DNA of 64,000 bases from a virus. Positions 8,886 through 18,220 of this stretch are shown here, one piece after another. The translations under genes were made by a program, and so were the position numbers. The stretch is taken from positions 370,404-434,403 of IMG/VR virus record IMGVR_UViG_3300032782_000001; one strand, given 5' to 3'. Below the pieces are notes generated by a model. The model worked only from the letters and a program-made list of their open reading frames with translations. It was not told where the DNA came from and made no database searches. Numbering within the stretch: the first letter of the stretch is position 1; every line of letters starts with the position of its first letter.

Positions 8886-9692
8886 TCACGCAGCAAGACG
8901 GAACCGACGAGCAAATCCACTGTCTCCGACCTTTTTCCAAAGATCTCCCGGGTCCTTGTCTTTTGGACCAAGACACGGATATTTTACGTCGACCACACTG
9001 TCGAAAAACGAACCATGGTGTTGAATAAAGTCACGGACACCTTTCCGTCCAGCTGAATCCATGTCTAAGCATAATACGACACGCTTCACGAACCTACGTA
9101 AAAAACGTACTTGAGCGATGCTGGGGGAGCTCGTAGTAATCCCAATCACATTTGGAACTACAAGTCGTTCAATAATGAGATGGTCCCCAGGACCTTCTAC
9201 GAGCCAAGCTTCTTTAGAAGACCAAATAGAACTAATACTGGAAGTAATTCCGAAGAAATAACCTTCTGGCCTACGTGAGACCATGAAACTGTCGTAACTC
9301 TTCTCCGCGAGAGACCGAAGTTGGAAGCCAATGGCTGCTCCCGTGTAACTCGTCAGAGGGAATACAACATGATTCAAAATCCGGCGCCCTACAAACTGTT
9401 GCTTGGGAGCCCCATCTTCGACAATCTCCCATTTAGATGACCACCGTCGATATCGACAACTATCACACCACGCATGAGAAGAATCTCTATCGGAACAAAT
9501 GGTTCCATGTCCAGGATTTTTGGACGGGTCTACATCAAATTCTCCGATGGTATACCCGAGACGATGCCTAGTCCATTGATCAGCACTAATTCCACGACCT
9601 CGAAGATACTCTTGAGCTTCTTCACTTTGAAGAAGTCCTTGGTGGGACCAGTCAAGGAAATCGTCAACGAAGCTCAAGACAAAATAGGACAA
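8886..9692 (-). CDS. DNA primase, TOPRIM-containing (DnaG-like)
   Basis: A 268-residue DnaG-type catalytic core. TOPRIM motifs are seen as WLVEGPGDHL (catalytic Glu), VLCLDMDSAGRKG (DxD) and KDKDPGDLW. A Cys cluster (CDSCRYRR) lies in the middle. The N-terminal CHC2 zinc-binding domain of DnaG is missing here and might be supplied by one of the two unknown upstream genes. The start is a TTG or internal TTG with no strong ribosome site. It should make primers for the phage replisome. Confidence 0.8.
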   Translation of the reverse strand: MSYFVLSFVDDFLDWSHQGLLQSEEAQEYLRGRGISADQWTRHRLGYTIGEFDVDPSKNPGHGTICSDRDSSHAWCDSCRYRRWSSKWEIVEDGAPKQQFVGRRILNHVVFPLTSYTGAAIGFQLRSLAEKSYDSFMVSRRPEGYFFGITSSISSIWSSKEAWLVEGPGDHLIIERLVVPNVIGITTSSPSIAQVRFLRRFVKRVVLCLDMDSAGRKGVRDFIQHHGSFFDSVVDVKYPCLGPKDKDPGDLWKKVGDSGFARRFRLAA

Positions 9693-10297
9693 AGCCCGAT
9701 ACCGGACTTAACGTTATGTAATAGGATACTCGTGTTGCCGCCCATGAACTGAGTATACATACCGACCATGTCAGGCCGCGAGAGGAACACGGGAAAACTG
9801 ACTTTGGAAGAAGTGATACGGCAACATTTTTTATATTTCAGGGTTGATTCTTTCAAACGAAACCATTTCCGAACAGTTGATTCCGACCAAGAATCAGGGA
9901 CAAGGCAAACATGAGGTTGGGACTTCACACCACTCTGCCTCTGAACATAATCAAATGCAGCGGAAGCAGCATCCTTCCCTTGGAAAACATTTGGCCATTT
10001 TTCTTCCATGGACAATTCTAGAGCTGCCGTCATCATGGGTCCAATAATGTCGTCCAGTCTATCTGGATCGTGTTCAAAAACCCCCGCCACAATCCCACCA
10101 CCCTGGAGAGGAACCAAGTTACCAAATTTTTGACCAGGTTTAGAAATCCAACGAATAGGGATGAATTTACCGCGACTAGTCGAAATAATAGCAGGCAGAT
10201 GAGACTCTTTAGCAGGAGTCTCAATTACCGCTGGAATGGCAGAAACCCCTTTACGAGTTCGATGTAGATCGTGCTCGAGAATCTGCAAAAGAATCAC
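9674..10297 (-). CDS. hypothetical protein of the primase cluster
   Basis: A 207-residue protein that I do not recognise. It has no membrane segment or obvious nucleotide motif; the C-terminal half contains a Cys pair (KCCRITSSK). It starts at GTG with GAGG four bases upstream and overlaps the flanking genes by 1 and 19 bases, so it is tightly coupled to the primase. A role in priming is inferred from position only. Confidence 0.6.
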   Translation of the reverse strand: MILLQILEHDLHRTRKGVSAIPAVIETPAKESHLPAIISTSRGKFIPIRWISKPGQKFGNLVPLQGGGIVAGVFEHDPDRLDDIIGPMMTAALELSMEEKWPNVFQGKDAASAAFDYVQRQSGVKSQPHVCLVPDSWSESTVRKWFRLKESTLKYKKCCRITSSKVSFPVFLSRPDMVGMYTQFMGGNTSILLHNVKSGIGLCPILS

Positions 10298-10875
10298 TAG
10301 ACCTCGTTATCATCCCATAGGTTTTCCGGGAGTTCCGGCACGGGAGGGTCCTTTTCCATGGGAGCCGGACGATTTCGGATCCGAGAGAACCAGAGACTCA
10401 AACGTTCCAAAATTGTCAAAGGATGGCTAGCAACGCGATCATCAAGAACCCATTGGAGAGCAGCAATATCACGGAAGTTATCATAGACATACTCATCGTC
10501 TTCGAGTTTTTCCATGAATTGTCGGCGAGCCTCTTCTTCGCCGACTTTGGCTTGGAAGTATTTGCAAGATTTAGCTATATCATCATTATCGCAAATATCG
10601 CCACTCCAAGTAGATGGATTTTGTGAACCATACATACACAGACGAGTAGGAACCTGATCTTGGAGAACCACGAGCGTTACACTCTTGCGAGGAGAACGCT
10701 CATATTCAATTTCAGGAACTCCGTTCCTTGAGTATTTCAAAGGAGAGAGGTTGGGCTGCTCGTGGTTATAAGTACAGTTACGGTGGCATCTCGCTTGAGA
10801 TTCCTTTACGTGCTGCTTTGCATACCTGAGTCGAAGGTTCCGCAGCCGTCGGGAAATGGCTTCTTGAGACTTCAC
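10297..10875 (-). CDS. hypothetical Cys-containing protein of the primase cluster
   Basis: A 192-residue protein with a basic N-terminus. Several Cys residues (CHRNCTYN, LCMYG, ICDND, KSCKYF) spread over residues 30-105 could hold a zinc or Fe-S site. Iron-sulfur primase subunits have spaced Cys like this, but I see no convincing family match. It overlaps the next gene by one base. Confidence 0.6.
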   Translation of the reverse strand: MKSQEAISRRLRNLRLRYAKQHVKESQARCHRNCTYNHEQPNLSPLKYSRNGVPEIEYERSPRKSVTLVVLQDQVPTRLCMYGSQNPSTWSGDICDNDDIAKSCKYFQAKVGEEEARRQFMEKLEDDEYVYDNFRDIAALQWVLDDRVASHPLTILERLSLWFSRIRNRPAPMEKDPPVPELPENLWDDNEV

Positions 10876-10881
10876 CGAATC

Positions 10882-11520
10882 TCACCGTACGGTCTGACGC
10901 CTGTGAAGACGTAAACTGTCCTCTTTACGAGCTTCGTAGGAAATGTGTGCGTGGTTGAGAAATTCGTCGTTGTGCGTCACCATAAGAATATTGACGCCCA
11001 TTTCCTCTGCGAGTTGTCGCATGAAACTTCCGGCATACGGAACATAATGATTCGCAAGAGCATGCATCGATTCATCAAGGATGAGTAAATTGCCCATCCC
11101 AGTACGAGCCATGATGGCTAAACGAAGAATGAGAGAAGCCACCAATACAGGGCCCCCACCGAAATTCGTAAGGGGATTGCCTTCTACATTGTCTTTAGTG
11201 CTTTCAATCGTAAATCTCATAGACAAGCGGTTATGCTTCATCTCTTGGCGAATGCGGAAGACAAGAGATTGATCATAAATCACGTGTGAAAGACCCGTCG
11301 TCACAAGTTGTGACATGGAGTCTACATTCTTACGAAGGGAATCTTCAAGCCACGATTTGAATACTTCCGAGCACTTCTGATCTAACTCAGCTTTATATTT
11401 GAGATTATCAATTTCAGCTTCTTCATTTGAAATTTGAGTACGCAGAAGTTCTCTGTAAACAGAAAGTTTTTGAATTCCTTCCTTTACTTTCGCCATTCGT
11501 TCGATATCTGCGGAATTCAT
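10882..11520 (-). CDS. SbcC/gp46-like ATPase half (coiled coil plus C-lobe)
   Basis: A 212-residue protein carrying only the C-terminal half of an SMC/Rad50-type ATPase. Residues about 1-60 are coiled coil. Then come an ABC-type signature (NFGGGPVLVAS), Walker B (LLILDES) and the H-loop (MVTHND). No Walker A lobe is encoded in the neighbourhood. It would partner with the Mre11/SbcD homologue 2.3 kb upstream in recombination or end-processing. The start overlaps the clamp stop as ATGA. Confidence 0.75.
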   Translation of the reverse strand: MNSADIERMAKVKEGIQKLSVYRELLRTQISNEEAEIDNLKYKAELDQKCSEVFKSWLEDSLRKNVDSMSQLVTTGLSHVIYDQSLVFRIRQEMKHNRLSMRFTIESTKDNVEGNPLTNFGGGPVLVASLILRLAIMARTGMGNLLILDESMHALANHYVPYAGSFMRQLAEEMGVNILMVTHNDEFLNHAHISYEARKEDSLRLHRRQTVR

Positions 11521-12662
11521 TTACGTTCTTTCATACCTTGGAGGTAGTGATAAGCCCGCACCGGATCCCGATCCGGATGTTGAGAAAGTTCGAGAATAGT
11601 TGGGGCATCTGGGTGTCCATATCGAATGGCGACTTCACCGCCCCCGATATATCTAATAATTGATGCCAAGAATCGAGCCGGAAAATCTCCCTGAATACCG
11701 TCCCCTTCAATTATGGAGATAGGGATCTTGGAAAGCTCTTGATTCCCTGCTTGGAGTTCCAAATTGCCTTCTTTGCCGTCAACAGTGGATCGAGTAGTTC
11801 TAACGCTAACCCTCTGGGTGCCTTCCAGAGCCAGTAGAGCCCATTCTAAACTTTGGGCTAGCTTCTCTTGATCTGCAACCACCAATGTGCGAAATTTAGA
11901 TCTATCAGTAACGGATAAAGGAGGCCGATTTCCGTTTACTTTGCTTAAAGCGAGGACCGATCCTGTACGCGGATCTTCCAAATAGAGACGCGCAGAATCC
12001 TGAAAAATAGACACAGAATCACTACCACATTTCGCCAGGAATCCTTTGACGATTGGAACGTCATTACTTACCAGAGAAATATCGGATCGGAAAGTCGGTA
12101 GGAATGCAATTGAACCATAATAACGAGCGTTAGATATGGCGCATCCTTGATCCTTGTAAAAGTGGACCTGGTTTATGCGCATGTCCTCTTCAGTTTTGGT
12201 CTCACGGACCATAGCTGAGCATGAAACTTGTTTGAGTAGTAGATCAAAATCGGAAACACTAACTGATAAGCTATCACCGGCTACAGGCCGTGGAGGAATT
12301 GGTGGCCTGCGAGAACTAGTGGAACGCTTCTTCAAAGTGGCTTGACGAATTTGCTCTGAATTGTGAGTATGAATGGATAGAGACTTATCATTCACATTAA
12401 TCGTCACGGAGTCCAAATCGGAATCGAAAAGAGCAGTCCGATCAACAGTGATGTAGAAATCATCCGAAATGTATCCGTCCGGAATCTTATCCAGAGGATC
12501 TGCAAAAGTTTCCGCCCTAACAAACCTTCGTTTGTCAGCAGAAAATAAAATGAGTCGGTTGCTTGCGAACCTCAAACACAAGTCGTTTGTTTGAGGCTTC
12601 ACGATTTTGGCAATCGCGAAACAACGACGTAAATCTTCTGGCGCAAACTTGAACTTCGGCAC
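11517..12662 (-). CDS. sliding clamp, DnaN-like
   Basis: A 381-residue protein close to the usual DnaN length. It shows divergent beta-clamp character: repeated beta-rich domains, a C-terminal third with DFPARFLASIIRYIGGGEVA and PTILEL, and a final AYHYLQGMK that resembles the YxxMPMRL end of DnaN. A basic Pro-rich insertion (about residues 110-130) is atypical. It sits in the replication block with primase and recombination genes and would be loaded by the phage DnaX/delta/delta' proteins. Similarity is weak but the architecture fits. Confidence 0.7.
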   Translation of the reverse strand: MPKFKFAPEDLRRCFAIAKIVKPQTNDLCLRFASNRLILFSADKRRFVRAETFADPLDKIPDGYISDDFYITVDRTALFDSDLDSVTINVNDKSLSIHTHNSEQIRQATLKKRSTSSRRPPIPPRPVAGDSLSVSVSDFDLLLKQVSCSAMVRETKTEEDMRINQVHFYKDQGCAISNARYYGSIAFLPTFRSDISLVSNDVPIVKGFLAKCGSDSVSIFQDSARLYLEDPRTGSVLALSKVNGNRPPLSVTDRSKFRTLVVADQEKLAQSLEWALLALEGTQRVSVRTTRSTVDGKEGNLELQAGNQELSKIPISIIEGDGIQGDFPARFLASIIRYIGGGEVAIRYGHPDAPTILELSQHPDRDPVRAYHYLQGMKERK

Positions 12663-12663
12663 T

Positions 12664-12972
12664 TCAAGCCTTCTGAATTTCAGCCAGCATGGGTCGAATA
12701 ATCTTCTCGGCGGCTTCCAGCTCGGATCTATAGATCGTAAGCTTGGTACCGATCACTTCACTCATATGTCGGATGTCATCTTGGAGCTTGTCAGGTTCGA
12801 ACCCCTCTTCCCGAGCCTGCTCCATATATGACTTGAGTGTTTGCTTACGCTCGGCTAACCGAGCTTCAATTTTATTCTTGTCTCGCTCGAGGCTGGTGCC
12901 TTTATCGGTAAGAGTCTTGTACAAGGCTTCGAGCTCGTCGATGCTCAACTCGGAGGGTGGACGTGTGTTCAT
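12664..12972 (-). CDS. small coiled-coil protein
   Basis: A 102-residue, highly charged, Leu-spaced helical protein with no Cys or enzyme motif. It sits one base from the clamp gene. It may be an accessory of the neighbouring recombination or clamp proteins; function unknown. Confidence 0.6.
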   Translation of the reverse strand: MNTRPPSELSIDELEALYKTLTDKGTSLERDKNKIEARLAERKQTLKSYMEQAREEGFEPDKLQDDIRHMSEVIGTKLTIYRSELEAAEKIIRPMLAEIQKA

Positions 12973-12998
12973 ATGGCTAGAAGGATAGCATACACCCG

Positions 12999-13853
12999 TT
13001 ACACCGGATCGAGATCGAAAATGGAACTTTCGATCCTGCTCCCACTTTCAACTTTCCGAGCTGCTACATGTTTACGCCCTTCTTCGCATCGATTCTGATA
13101 ATCACATCTTGAACATTCAGGACCAGTCTTTGGATCAAAAATTTTTAATTTGATCTTATTTGCTACTTCAAATGTCGTGTCGACATTTGCACGCATAGCA
13201 TCAGCATCATACAATATCCATTGAATGGGTTCATCTGGGAATTTATAATGGAGGAATCCAAGCTTATCAGGTGCGACCCCGTATTTAATATAATAAAGTA
13301 CAGAGTACCAAATCAGCTGCTCAGGGTCCACATACTTCTCTCTGTGTTTACTGCCTTTCCCGTCAATGATGGAAATGGGATTTTTAGTCCCATGGATGAA
13401 ATCAGCTTTCCCACCGAGTTTCAATGTAGACCCGTGTTTCGGGCTAGTGTAGATCAGTGTGAGGTCAACTTCGGATCTACTAGAATCGGTTAACAGCTTA
13501 TGCTTCCTAATAACATCTAAGATTCTCGGTACCAGATTCCGCACTTCATCGACGGTTTTCAGGAATAGGTCCTTATACTCAGAAGTGTCAGCTTTTTCTT
13601 CCACGAAAATAGCTCGAGTAGCTGATTCAACGGAAGCAAGCGTCGTAGCTAGAACGTCTGGAGACATCCAAAACTGTCGGTTGTAAAACCATTCAAAGAC
13701 TTTCCCCATAGACTTCCCAAACACAGTATCGTGAAGATTCCACTGCTGAGGGAGTCTCTGAATATATGAAAACATGTATTTACGTGGGCATGTCAAGTAG
13801 CACTTGCGACCTGAATAGCTCAGGTAAATATCATAATGGGGCCCGTTAGCCAT
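12999..13853 (-). CDS. Cas4/RecB-like PD-(D/E)XK nuclease
   Basis: About 284 residues. The N-terminal YSGRKCYLTCPRKY and C-terminal CSRCDYQNRC supply the Cys set of an Fe-S cluster as in Cas4/AddB-type nucleases. The nuclease core is GKADFIHG followed by IIDGKGSK (the D...xGK position), then QLIWYSVLYY, the motif that follows the active site. It is probably a 5'-3' exonuclease or recombination nuclease acting with the SbcD and SMC-half proteins on either side. The ATG at 13853 is preferred over an earlier TTG. Confidence 0.8.
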   Translation of the reverse strand: MANGPHYDIYLSYSGRKCYLTCPRKYMFSYIQRLPQQWNLHDTVFGKSMGKVFEWFYNRQFWMSPDVLATTLASVESATRAIFVEEKADTSEYKDLFLKTVDEVRNLVPRILDVIRKHKLLTDSSRSEVDLTLIYTSPKHGSTLKLGGKADFIHGTKNPISIIDGKGSKHREKYVDPEQLIWYSVLYYIKYGVAPDKLGFLHYKFPDEPIQWILYDADAMRANVDTTFEVANKIKLKIFDPKTGPECSRCDYQNRCEEGRKHVAARKVESGSRIESSIFDLDPV

Positions 13854-13861
13854 GATCAACG

Positions 13862-14860
13862 CTACTCGTCGAGAGTCCCGGCCTCGGCGGCTTCGAGGAT
13901 TTCTTCTATCCTAACTTTGACATCATCAGCCATGTTCGAATTCTTCAAATCTTCCAATCGGTTCCGGATACCGCCATCTTCAGGAGCTGAAGCTCCTGCT
14001 CGAAGCTGAACCAAGAAATCATTCAAAGACCTTCGCTCCGCATCCAATTGTTTCTTTTTCTCTAGGTCGAACACATTTAAAGCGTCCGCGTGCGGAATGA
14101 TGTGCTCTTCCACGTGGACTCCTCTGGAATCGCATTTAATAAGTGAAACTTTGGGTTTCCTCTCCATATTTTCAAAAGTCAGAGCGCCACGAGATACTGC
14201 ACCCAAATTCACGAATTTAATTCCAAGGTGTTCTTGAACGCCTTGATCTTTGTGATAATGGCCAAAGATATAAACATCAGGGCAACCATCGAATACCAAA
14301 TCTCGATAATCAAAGATGTGCTCATGGAAGAAAGATTGGATCCGCTCTTCTGGAGCATAAGCAGCAAGAGCGTGGACGAATGCGATGGTGTAATCAGAGC
14401 CATCTTTCTTGCGGACAGAATCATGGAGGTGAGCTTCCTCCATACCGACCGTATATTCCACACCCACTACACGAACGCGAAGAGTGCCGGATTCAAAAGT
14501 TTCGTCTCGAAGTTGAGAGACAGCTCGAGACCGGAACAGGACGCCAAGAGGCTGCCTGGGGAGAGAATCCGGGTCATTACGGCTCATGTCATGGTTGCCC
14601 GCCACAGCAAAAGTGGGACACGAGCCTCCAGCATGAATTTTTGCAACGTGGCCTAACGTTGCCATTGTAGTCTTGTTTGCTTCTTTAACGTGGAAGAGAT
14701 CCCCTCCACGTAGAACAGCATTGGCTTGGAAACGCCTGGCCATATCGGCTTGCCAAGCCAGCTTATCAAGGATTGCAGACCGATAATCGTCTTTCCGGAA
14801 TCCCGGAGATAAATCGGCCAGATGTTCATCTGAGGAAGTGAGGAACCGGATTTCTGACAA
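13862..14860 (-). CDS. Mre11/SbcD-like nuclease (gp47 type)
   Basis: About 332 residues. Calcineurin-type phosphoesterase motifs appear in order: TSSDEHL, GGDLFH, AVAGNHDMS, FVHALAA and FGHYHKDQG. It would process DNA ends with a Rad50-like partner. The likely start is TTG at 14860, with GGAGGT just upstream, giving MSEIRFL; a longer frame reaching 14908 would overlap the upstream gene. It lies next to the Cas4-like nuclease. Confidence 0.88.
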   Translation of the reverse strand: MSEIRFLTSSDEHLADLSPGFRKDDYRSAILDKLAWQADMARRFQANAVLRGGDLFHVKEANKTTMATLGHVAKIHAGGSCPTFAVAGNHDMSRNDPDSLPRQPLGVLFRSRAVSQLRDETFESGTLRVRVVGVEYTVGMEEAHLHDSVRKKDGSDYTIAFVHALAAYAPEERIQSFFHEHIFDYRDLVFDGCPDVYIFGHYHKDQGVQEHLGIKFVNLGAVSRGALTFENMERKPKVSLIKCDSRGVHVEEHIIPHADALNVFDLEKKKQLDAERRSLNDFLVQLRAGASAPEDGGIRNRLEDLKNSNMADDVKVRIEEILEAAEAGTLDE

Positions 14861-14879
14861 GATGACCTCCAGTAGGAGG

Positions 14880-15119
14880 TTACACCTCCATGATAAGGCG
14901 GACGTCAACGAGATCAGCTATTTCAGAACTGATCGGGACGCAGTCAGCCATGACACTCTTACACTTGTTGCAGACAAGCTCCCATCCGGAATGATACTCT
15001 TTCATCCATTCCATGGATGCACCTAGTCCGCATATGCAAGTCCCGTTTACGATGATTCTGCCGTCTAAGAATCGATGAACGGAAGAATACGAACGAGGGA
15101 GTGCATTAAGCCGCGTCAT
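14880..15119 (-). CDS. small zinc-ribbon protein
   Basis: A 79-residue protein with a CICG...CNKC metal-binding pattern (about residues 27-54) and an acidic C-terminus. The start at 15119 overlaps the helicase stop by 14 bases and has an AAGAG site; a longer frame would run 150 bases into the helicase. Function unknown. Confidence 0.55.
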   Translation of the reverse strand: MTRLNALPRSYSSVHRFLDGRIIVNGTCICGLGASMEWMKEYHSGWELVCNKCKSVMADCVPISSEIADLVDVRLIMEV

Positions 15120-17340
15120 CACTCTTCGATTGAAGCTTTTGAAGTTCTTCAGAGATGAATGAGGAAAGCGCAGAATTCCGAACAGTTTCTCTATCATTCG
15201 TGGTGGCAAACCTAAAAGCTCCCGGATCTCCGAAGATGAATACTTTCTTCTTCGCACGGGTAATCGCGGTGTAGATAAGATTTCGGTACAGCATTACACC
15301 GTACTTCATTGTCATGGGTAGAACAATATAGTCAAATTCCTGCCCTTGACACTTGTGCGCAGTACAGGCATATGCCACACGTAGAACATGACGAGCTTCT
15401 TCCACTTTAAAAGTGAAGATTTTGTCTACATATTTCGGAACGGTTGACTCAGAGTCAAACCAATCAAAAATTTTGACTTCAATTTCGTCATTCTTAAGAG
15501 AAATTCGCTGGACCTTTCCAACATCTCCATTGAAGACCATTCTATCATAATCATTCTTGATAATCATGACACGGTCTCCTTCATAGAGATCGGTCTCGCC
15601 ATGACGAATCTTCGTAGTCTTGTCATATCCAGGGTTGAGGACTTCACGAAGTTCTAGATTCAGATTATTAACTCCTAAGATCCCGTCGTAGGTTGGAGCA
15701 ATTACTTGGAAATTGGCATTCTTGGCCTTCATGTTGGAAGCCATGTCACAAATTTCCTCCATTACCCTGTCTTTATGATAGTGGAGGAATACAAATTCCG
15801 AATTTTGCTTGAAAGTCGTGTCCACGGGCTCACCACGAAGAATAGAATGAGCTACGGAGATAATGTCTGACTGCTTTTCTTGCCTGTAGATACGAGTTAA
15901 TGACACGTGGGGGACAGATTCACAAGACATGAGATTGTTGAGAACATATCCAGGCCCAACAGATGGAAGTTGAGCTGAATCTCCAACCATGATGACAATC
16001 GTGGAGGGAGATAAAGCAGATACTAGATGGAAGAAGGTAGCACCATCTACCATGCTCATTTCATCTACAATGACAGCATCTACGATGAACTTATTGCTGG
16101 AATCGAATTCCCATCCACCATCGCGCTTGAATCCCAACGCACGGTGAATGGTATATGCGGGTTTCCCAGTAACTTGGGAGAGTCGCTTAGCCGCGATTCC
16201 AGTTGGAGACAATAAAGAATAGTTCAAATGAGCCTTCTCAAAAAGGTTGACGAAAGCCGAGATCAGAAGAGTTTTTCCTGTACCAGGATAACCGGAAACT
16301 ACGCAAAGACGCGAATCAGAAAGCAGCATGAAAGCCTGCCGCTGCTCTTCTGAGAGAACCAAGCCGCGACCCTTCTCGAAGGAAGAAAGGGTGTCTGCCA
16401 AATCTTTGAAAGGAAAAGGCTTCTGACTGGCAAATTCAGCCATACACTGGGCTGCAACCGATTCATGGTGCCAATTCCAAAATGGGTAAATGCGATCATT
16501 GTCGCAAATTACGGCCTTGGACTCACGAAGTTGAGCTAAAGCCGTGTAGAATTCCGATTCAGATATATATTCACCATGAGAAAATGGCTGAAGTCCATTG
16601 CGTCGGAACATTCGACGCGCGTGGTCAAGAATTTGGTCTGAACTTGCATACATGTGACCTTCTGATTGAGAAAGTTCGATCAGAGAATGTTGAACGAATG
16701 CCTTAATACGCCGGGAATCATCTACCCCGATTCCAAGCTTGCGAGCAGCGATGTCGGCAGTTAAAAATCCGATTCCGGCGCAATCCGCGAGTCGATACGG
16801 GTCTGACCGAGTAATATTCCTCGTATCAGTCCCGAATTTGGTATATACGGACTTAATTTGGGATGCAGTCAGTCCGAGTTCCGCCAAGAAAATAGCCACA
16901 GTCCGGGTCTCGGAAGATTCTTTCCACTCCCGGATGATGGAATCAGCTTGAGGCTTCGTAAGAAAATCAAGAGATTGAATCGAATCAGCGTTAGTTTCGA
17001 GGACATGGAGAAGGTTGTCCCCATAAACTCCATAAAGTCGATTGGCTGTAACAGGACCAATCGTACGGACGTTGTTCATCAAGTAACTGACAATTCCAGC
17101 TTTCCCTTTTTCGGGAATGACTTCACATGAGGTGGCATTGAGCTGCCGACCATAAGTCGCATGCTCTTCGTATTTCCCAATAAATTTGGCCTTCAGACCA
17201 ACACTAAATGAGAAACCTGGGAAATTTCCTCGGACGGTTACTTCTGATTTCTTACCCTCCGGAATAGTCTTGAGGACATAATACCCATTCTCGCGCTTAG
17301 CGAAGAGGATACCACTGATCTTGCAGGTCAGTTCTTCCAT
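15106..17340 (-). CDS. RecD2-like SF1B DNA helicase
   Basis: A 744-residue helicase. The N-terminal half has the OB/HhH-type region of RecD2 (for example LDFLTKPQADSI). The motor follows: Walker A SGYPGTGKTLL, Walker B VIVDEMSMVD, motif III VGDSAQLPSVG, motif IV LTRIYRQ, and the C-terminal YACTAHKCQGQEFD and IYTAITRAKK. It should translocate 5'-3' on DNA and may serve as the replicative or recombination helicase. A plausible promoter lies just upstream. Confidence 0.9.
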   Translation of the reverse strand: MEELTCKISGILFAKRENGYYVLKTIPEGKKSEVTVRGNFPGFSFSVGLKAKFIGKYEEHATYGRQLNATSCEVIPEKGKAGIVSYLMNNVRTIGPVTANRLYGVYGDNLLHVLETNADSIQSLDFLTKPQADSIIREWKESSETRTVAIFLAELGLTASQIKSVYTKFGTDTRNITRSDPYRLADCAGIGFLTADIAARKLGIGVDDSRRIKAFVQHSLIELSQSEGHMYASSDQILDHARRMFRRNGLQPFSHGEYISESEFYTALAQLRESKAVICDNDRIYPFWNWHHESVAAQCMAEFASQKPFPFKDLADTLSSFEKGRGLVLSEEQRQAFMLLSDSRLCVVSGYPGTGKTLLISAFVNLFEKAHLNYSLLSPTGIAAKRLSQVTGKPAYTIHRALGFKRDGGWEFDSSNKFIVDAVIVDEMSMVDGATFFHLVSALSPSTIVIMVGDSAQLPSVGPGYVLNNLMSCESVPHVSLTRIYRQEKQSDIISVAHSILRGEPVDTTFKQNSEFVFLHYHKDRVMEEICDMASNMKAKNANFQVIAPTYDGILGVNNLNLELREVLNPGYDKTTKIRHGETDLYEGDRVMIIKNDYDRMVFNGDVGKVQRISLKNDEIEVKIFDWFDSESTVPKYVDKIFTFKVEEARHVLRVAYACTAHKCQGQEFDYIVLPMTMKYGVMLYRNLIYTAITRAKKKVFIFGDPGAFRFATTNDRETVRNSALSSFISEELQKLQSKSDDAA

Positions 17341-17358
17341 CTGTTACTGCCACGATCA

Positions 17359-17387
17359 ATAGTACATCAAAAGCCCGCGAAATACAA
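17359..17387 (-). promoter_or_regulatory. candidate sigma70-type promoter for the RecD-like helicase
   Basis: On the minus strand TTGTAT and TACTAT are separated by 17 bases, 19 bases before the helicase ATG. The matches to -35 and -10 are partial, so this is tentative. Confidence 0.35.
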
Positions 17388-17399
17388 GAAGGAAAGCTT

Positions 17400-18197
17400 T
17401 TACGAAATCCGAATCATATCATAGAATTCAGATTCGGTAATAATAGAAACCCCATATTTTTTGGCCTTCTGCATTTTGGAAGAGGTAAAGGATTGGTCCT
17501 CATTAGTAATGAGGTAAGTCAATCCAGATCCGACGGATTCTTTAACCGTCCCTCCAGCATTTAAAATATCTTTTTGTACTGCCTTACGTGGTTTAGACGT
17601 GGCTCCCGTAATACAGAAAGATTTTCCGCTAAGAGGCCCGGAAATAGGTCGTTTCAAGTCTAGGACGGAAGCAAGGTCCAGAATTGCTTCTCTCCGTTCC
17701 TGGATTCCGGAGTATATTTGGCGAGCTGTTACTTCTCCTACGTTAGGGACTCGGAGCAAATCTTCAATCGAAGCTGAGAGGATCTTTTCTACAGTGTCCA
17801 ACCCGGCCTGAACCATGTCAGTGGAAGTGGCGATACCCAAATTCTGAATATTGAGACCGGCCAACATGAGTTCAAGAGGAATAGACTTAGCCCGATGAAG
17901 AACTTCCCAACACTTCTGGGCTACTTTAACCCCAGAACAACATTCAGCCATGTCTTCAACATCCAGTCTGTACAGATCTGCAATGGAAGCGATGCGGGGA
18001 TTATCCGGATCGGTCAAAGTATCAATGAAGGAATCTCCCCAGTGAAGTAAACCGAGTCGATTCACCCAAGCCTTGACCGAACCAGACAACCTGGACGGGC
18101 ATCCTTTGGATCGACAATAGAGGAATTCTCCCTCTATCGTGGTTGGCCCAGCACAAGAAGGACAGGCATCAGGAATCTTGAAGAGCTCGGGCTCCAT
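17400..18197 (-). CDS. NAD-dependent DNA ligase, C-terminal half (Zn, HhH, BRCT)
   Basis: A 265-residue protein equal to the C-terminal part of bacterial LigA. It has a four-Cys zinc finger (CPSCAGPTT...CRSKGCPSR, about residues 12-41), helix-hairpin-helix repeats (for example LLRVPNVGEVTARQI) and a BRCT domain (SGKSFCITGATSKPRK onward). It has no adenylation domain. The matching N-terminal half is encoded divergently at 18751-19878, so the ligase appears to be assembled from two polypeptides. Confidence 0.85.
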   Translation of the reverse strand: MEPELFKIPDACPSCAGPTTIEGEFLYCRSKGCPSRLSGSVKAWVNRLGLLHWGDSFIDTLTDPDNPRIASIADLYRLDVEDMAECCSGVKVAQKCWEVLHRAKSIPLELMLAGLNIQNLGIATSTDMVQAGLDTVEKILSASIEDLLRVPNVGEVTARQIYSGIQERREAILDLASVLDLKRPISGPLSGKSFCITGATSKPRKAVQKDILNAGGTVKESVGSGLTYLITNEDQSFTSSKMQKAKKYGVSIITESEFYDMIRIS

Positions 18198-18220
18198 GCC
18201 CGAGGTTACACGTAACAGAT

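Noticed and set aside
14860-14908. N-terminal extension of the Mre11/SbcD gene to an upstream start.
   Set aside because: It would overlap the upstream zinc-ribbon gene and has no ribosome site, whereas TTG at 14860 has GGAGGT and gives the usual family N-terminus.
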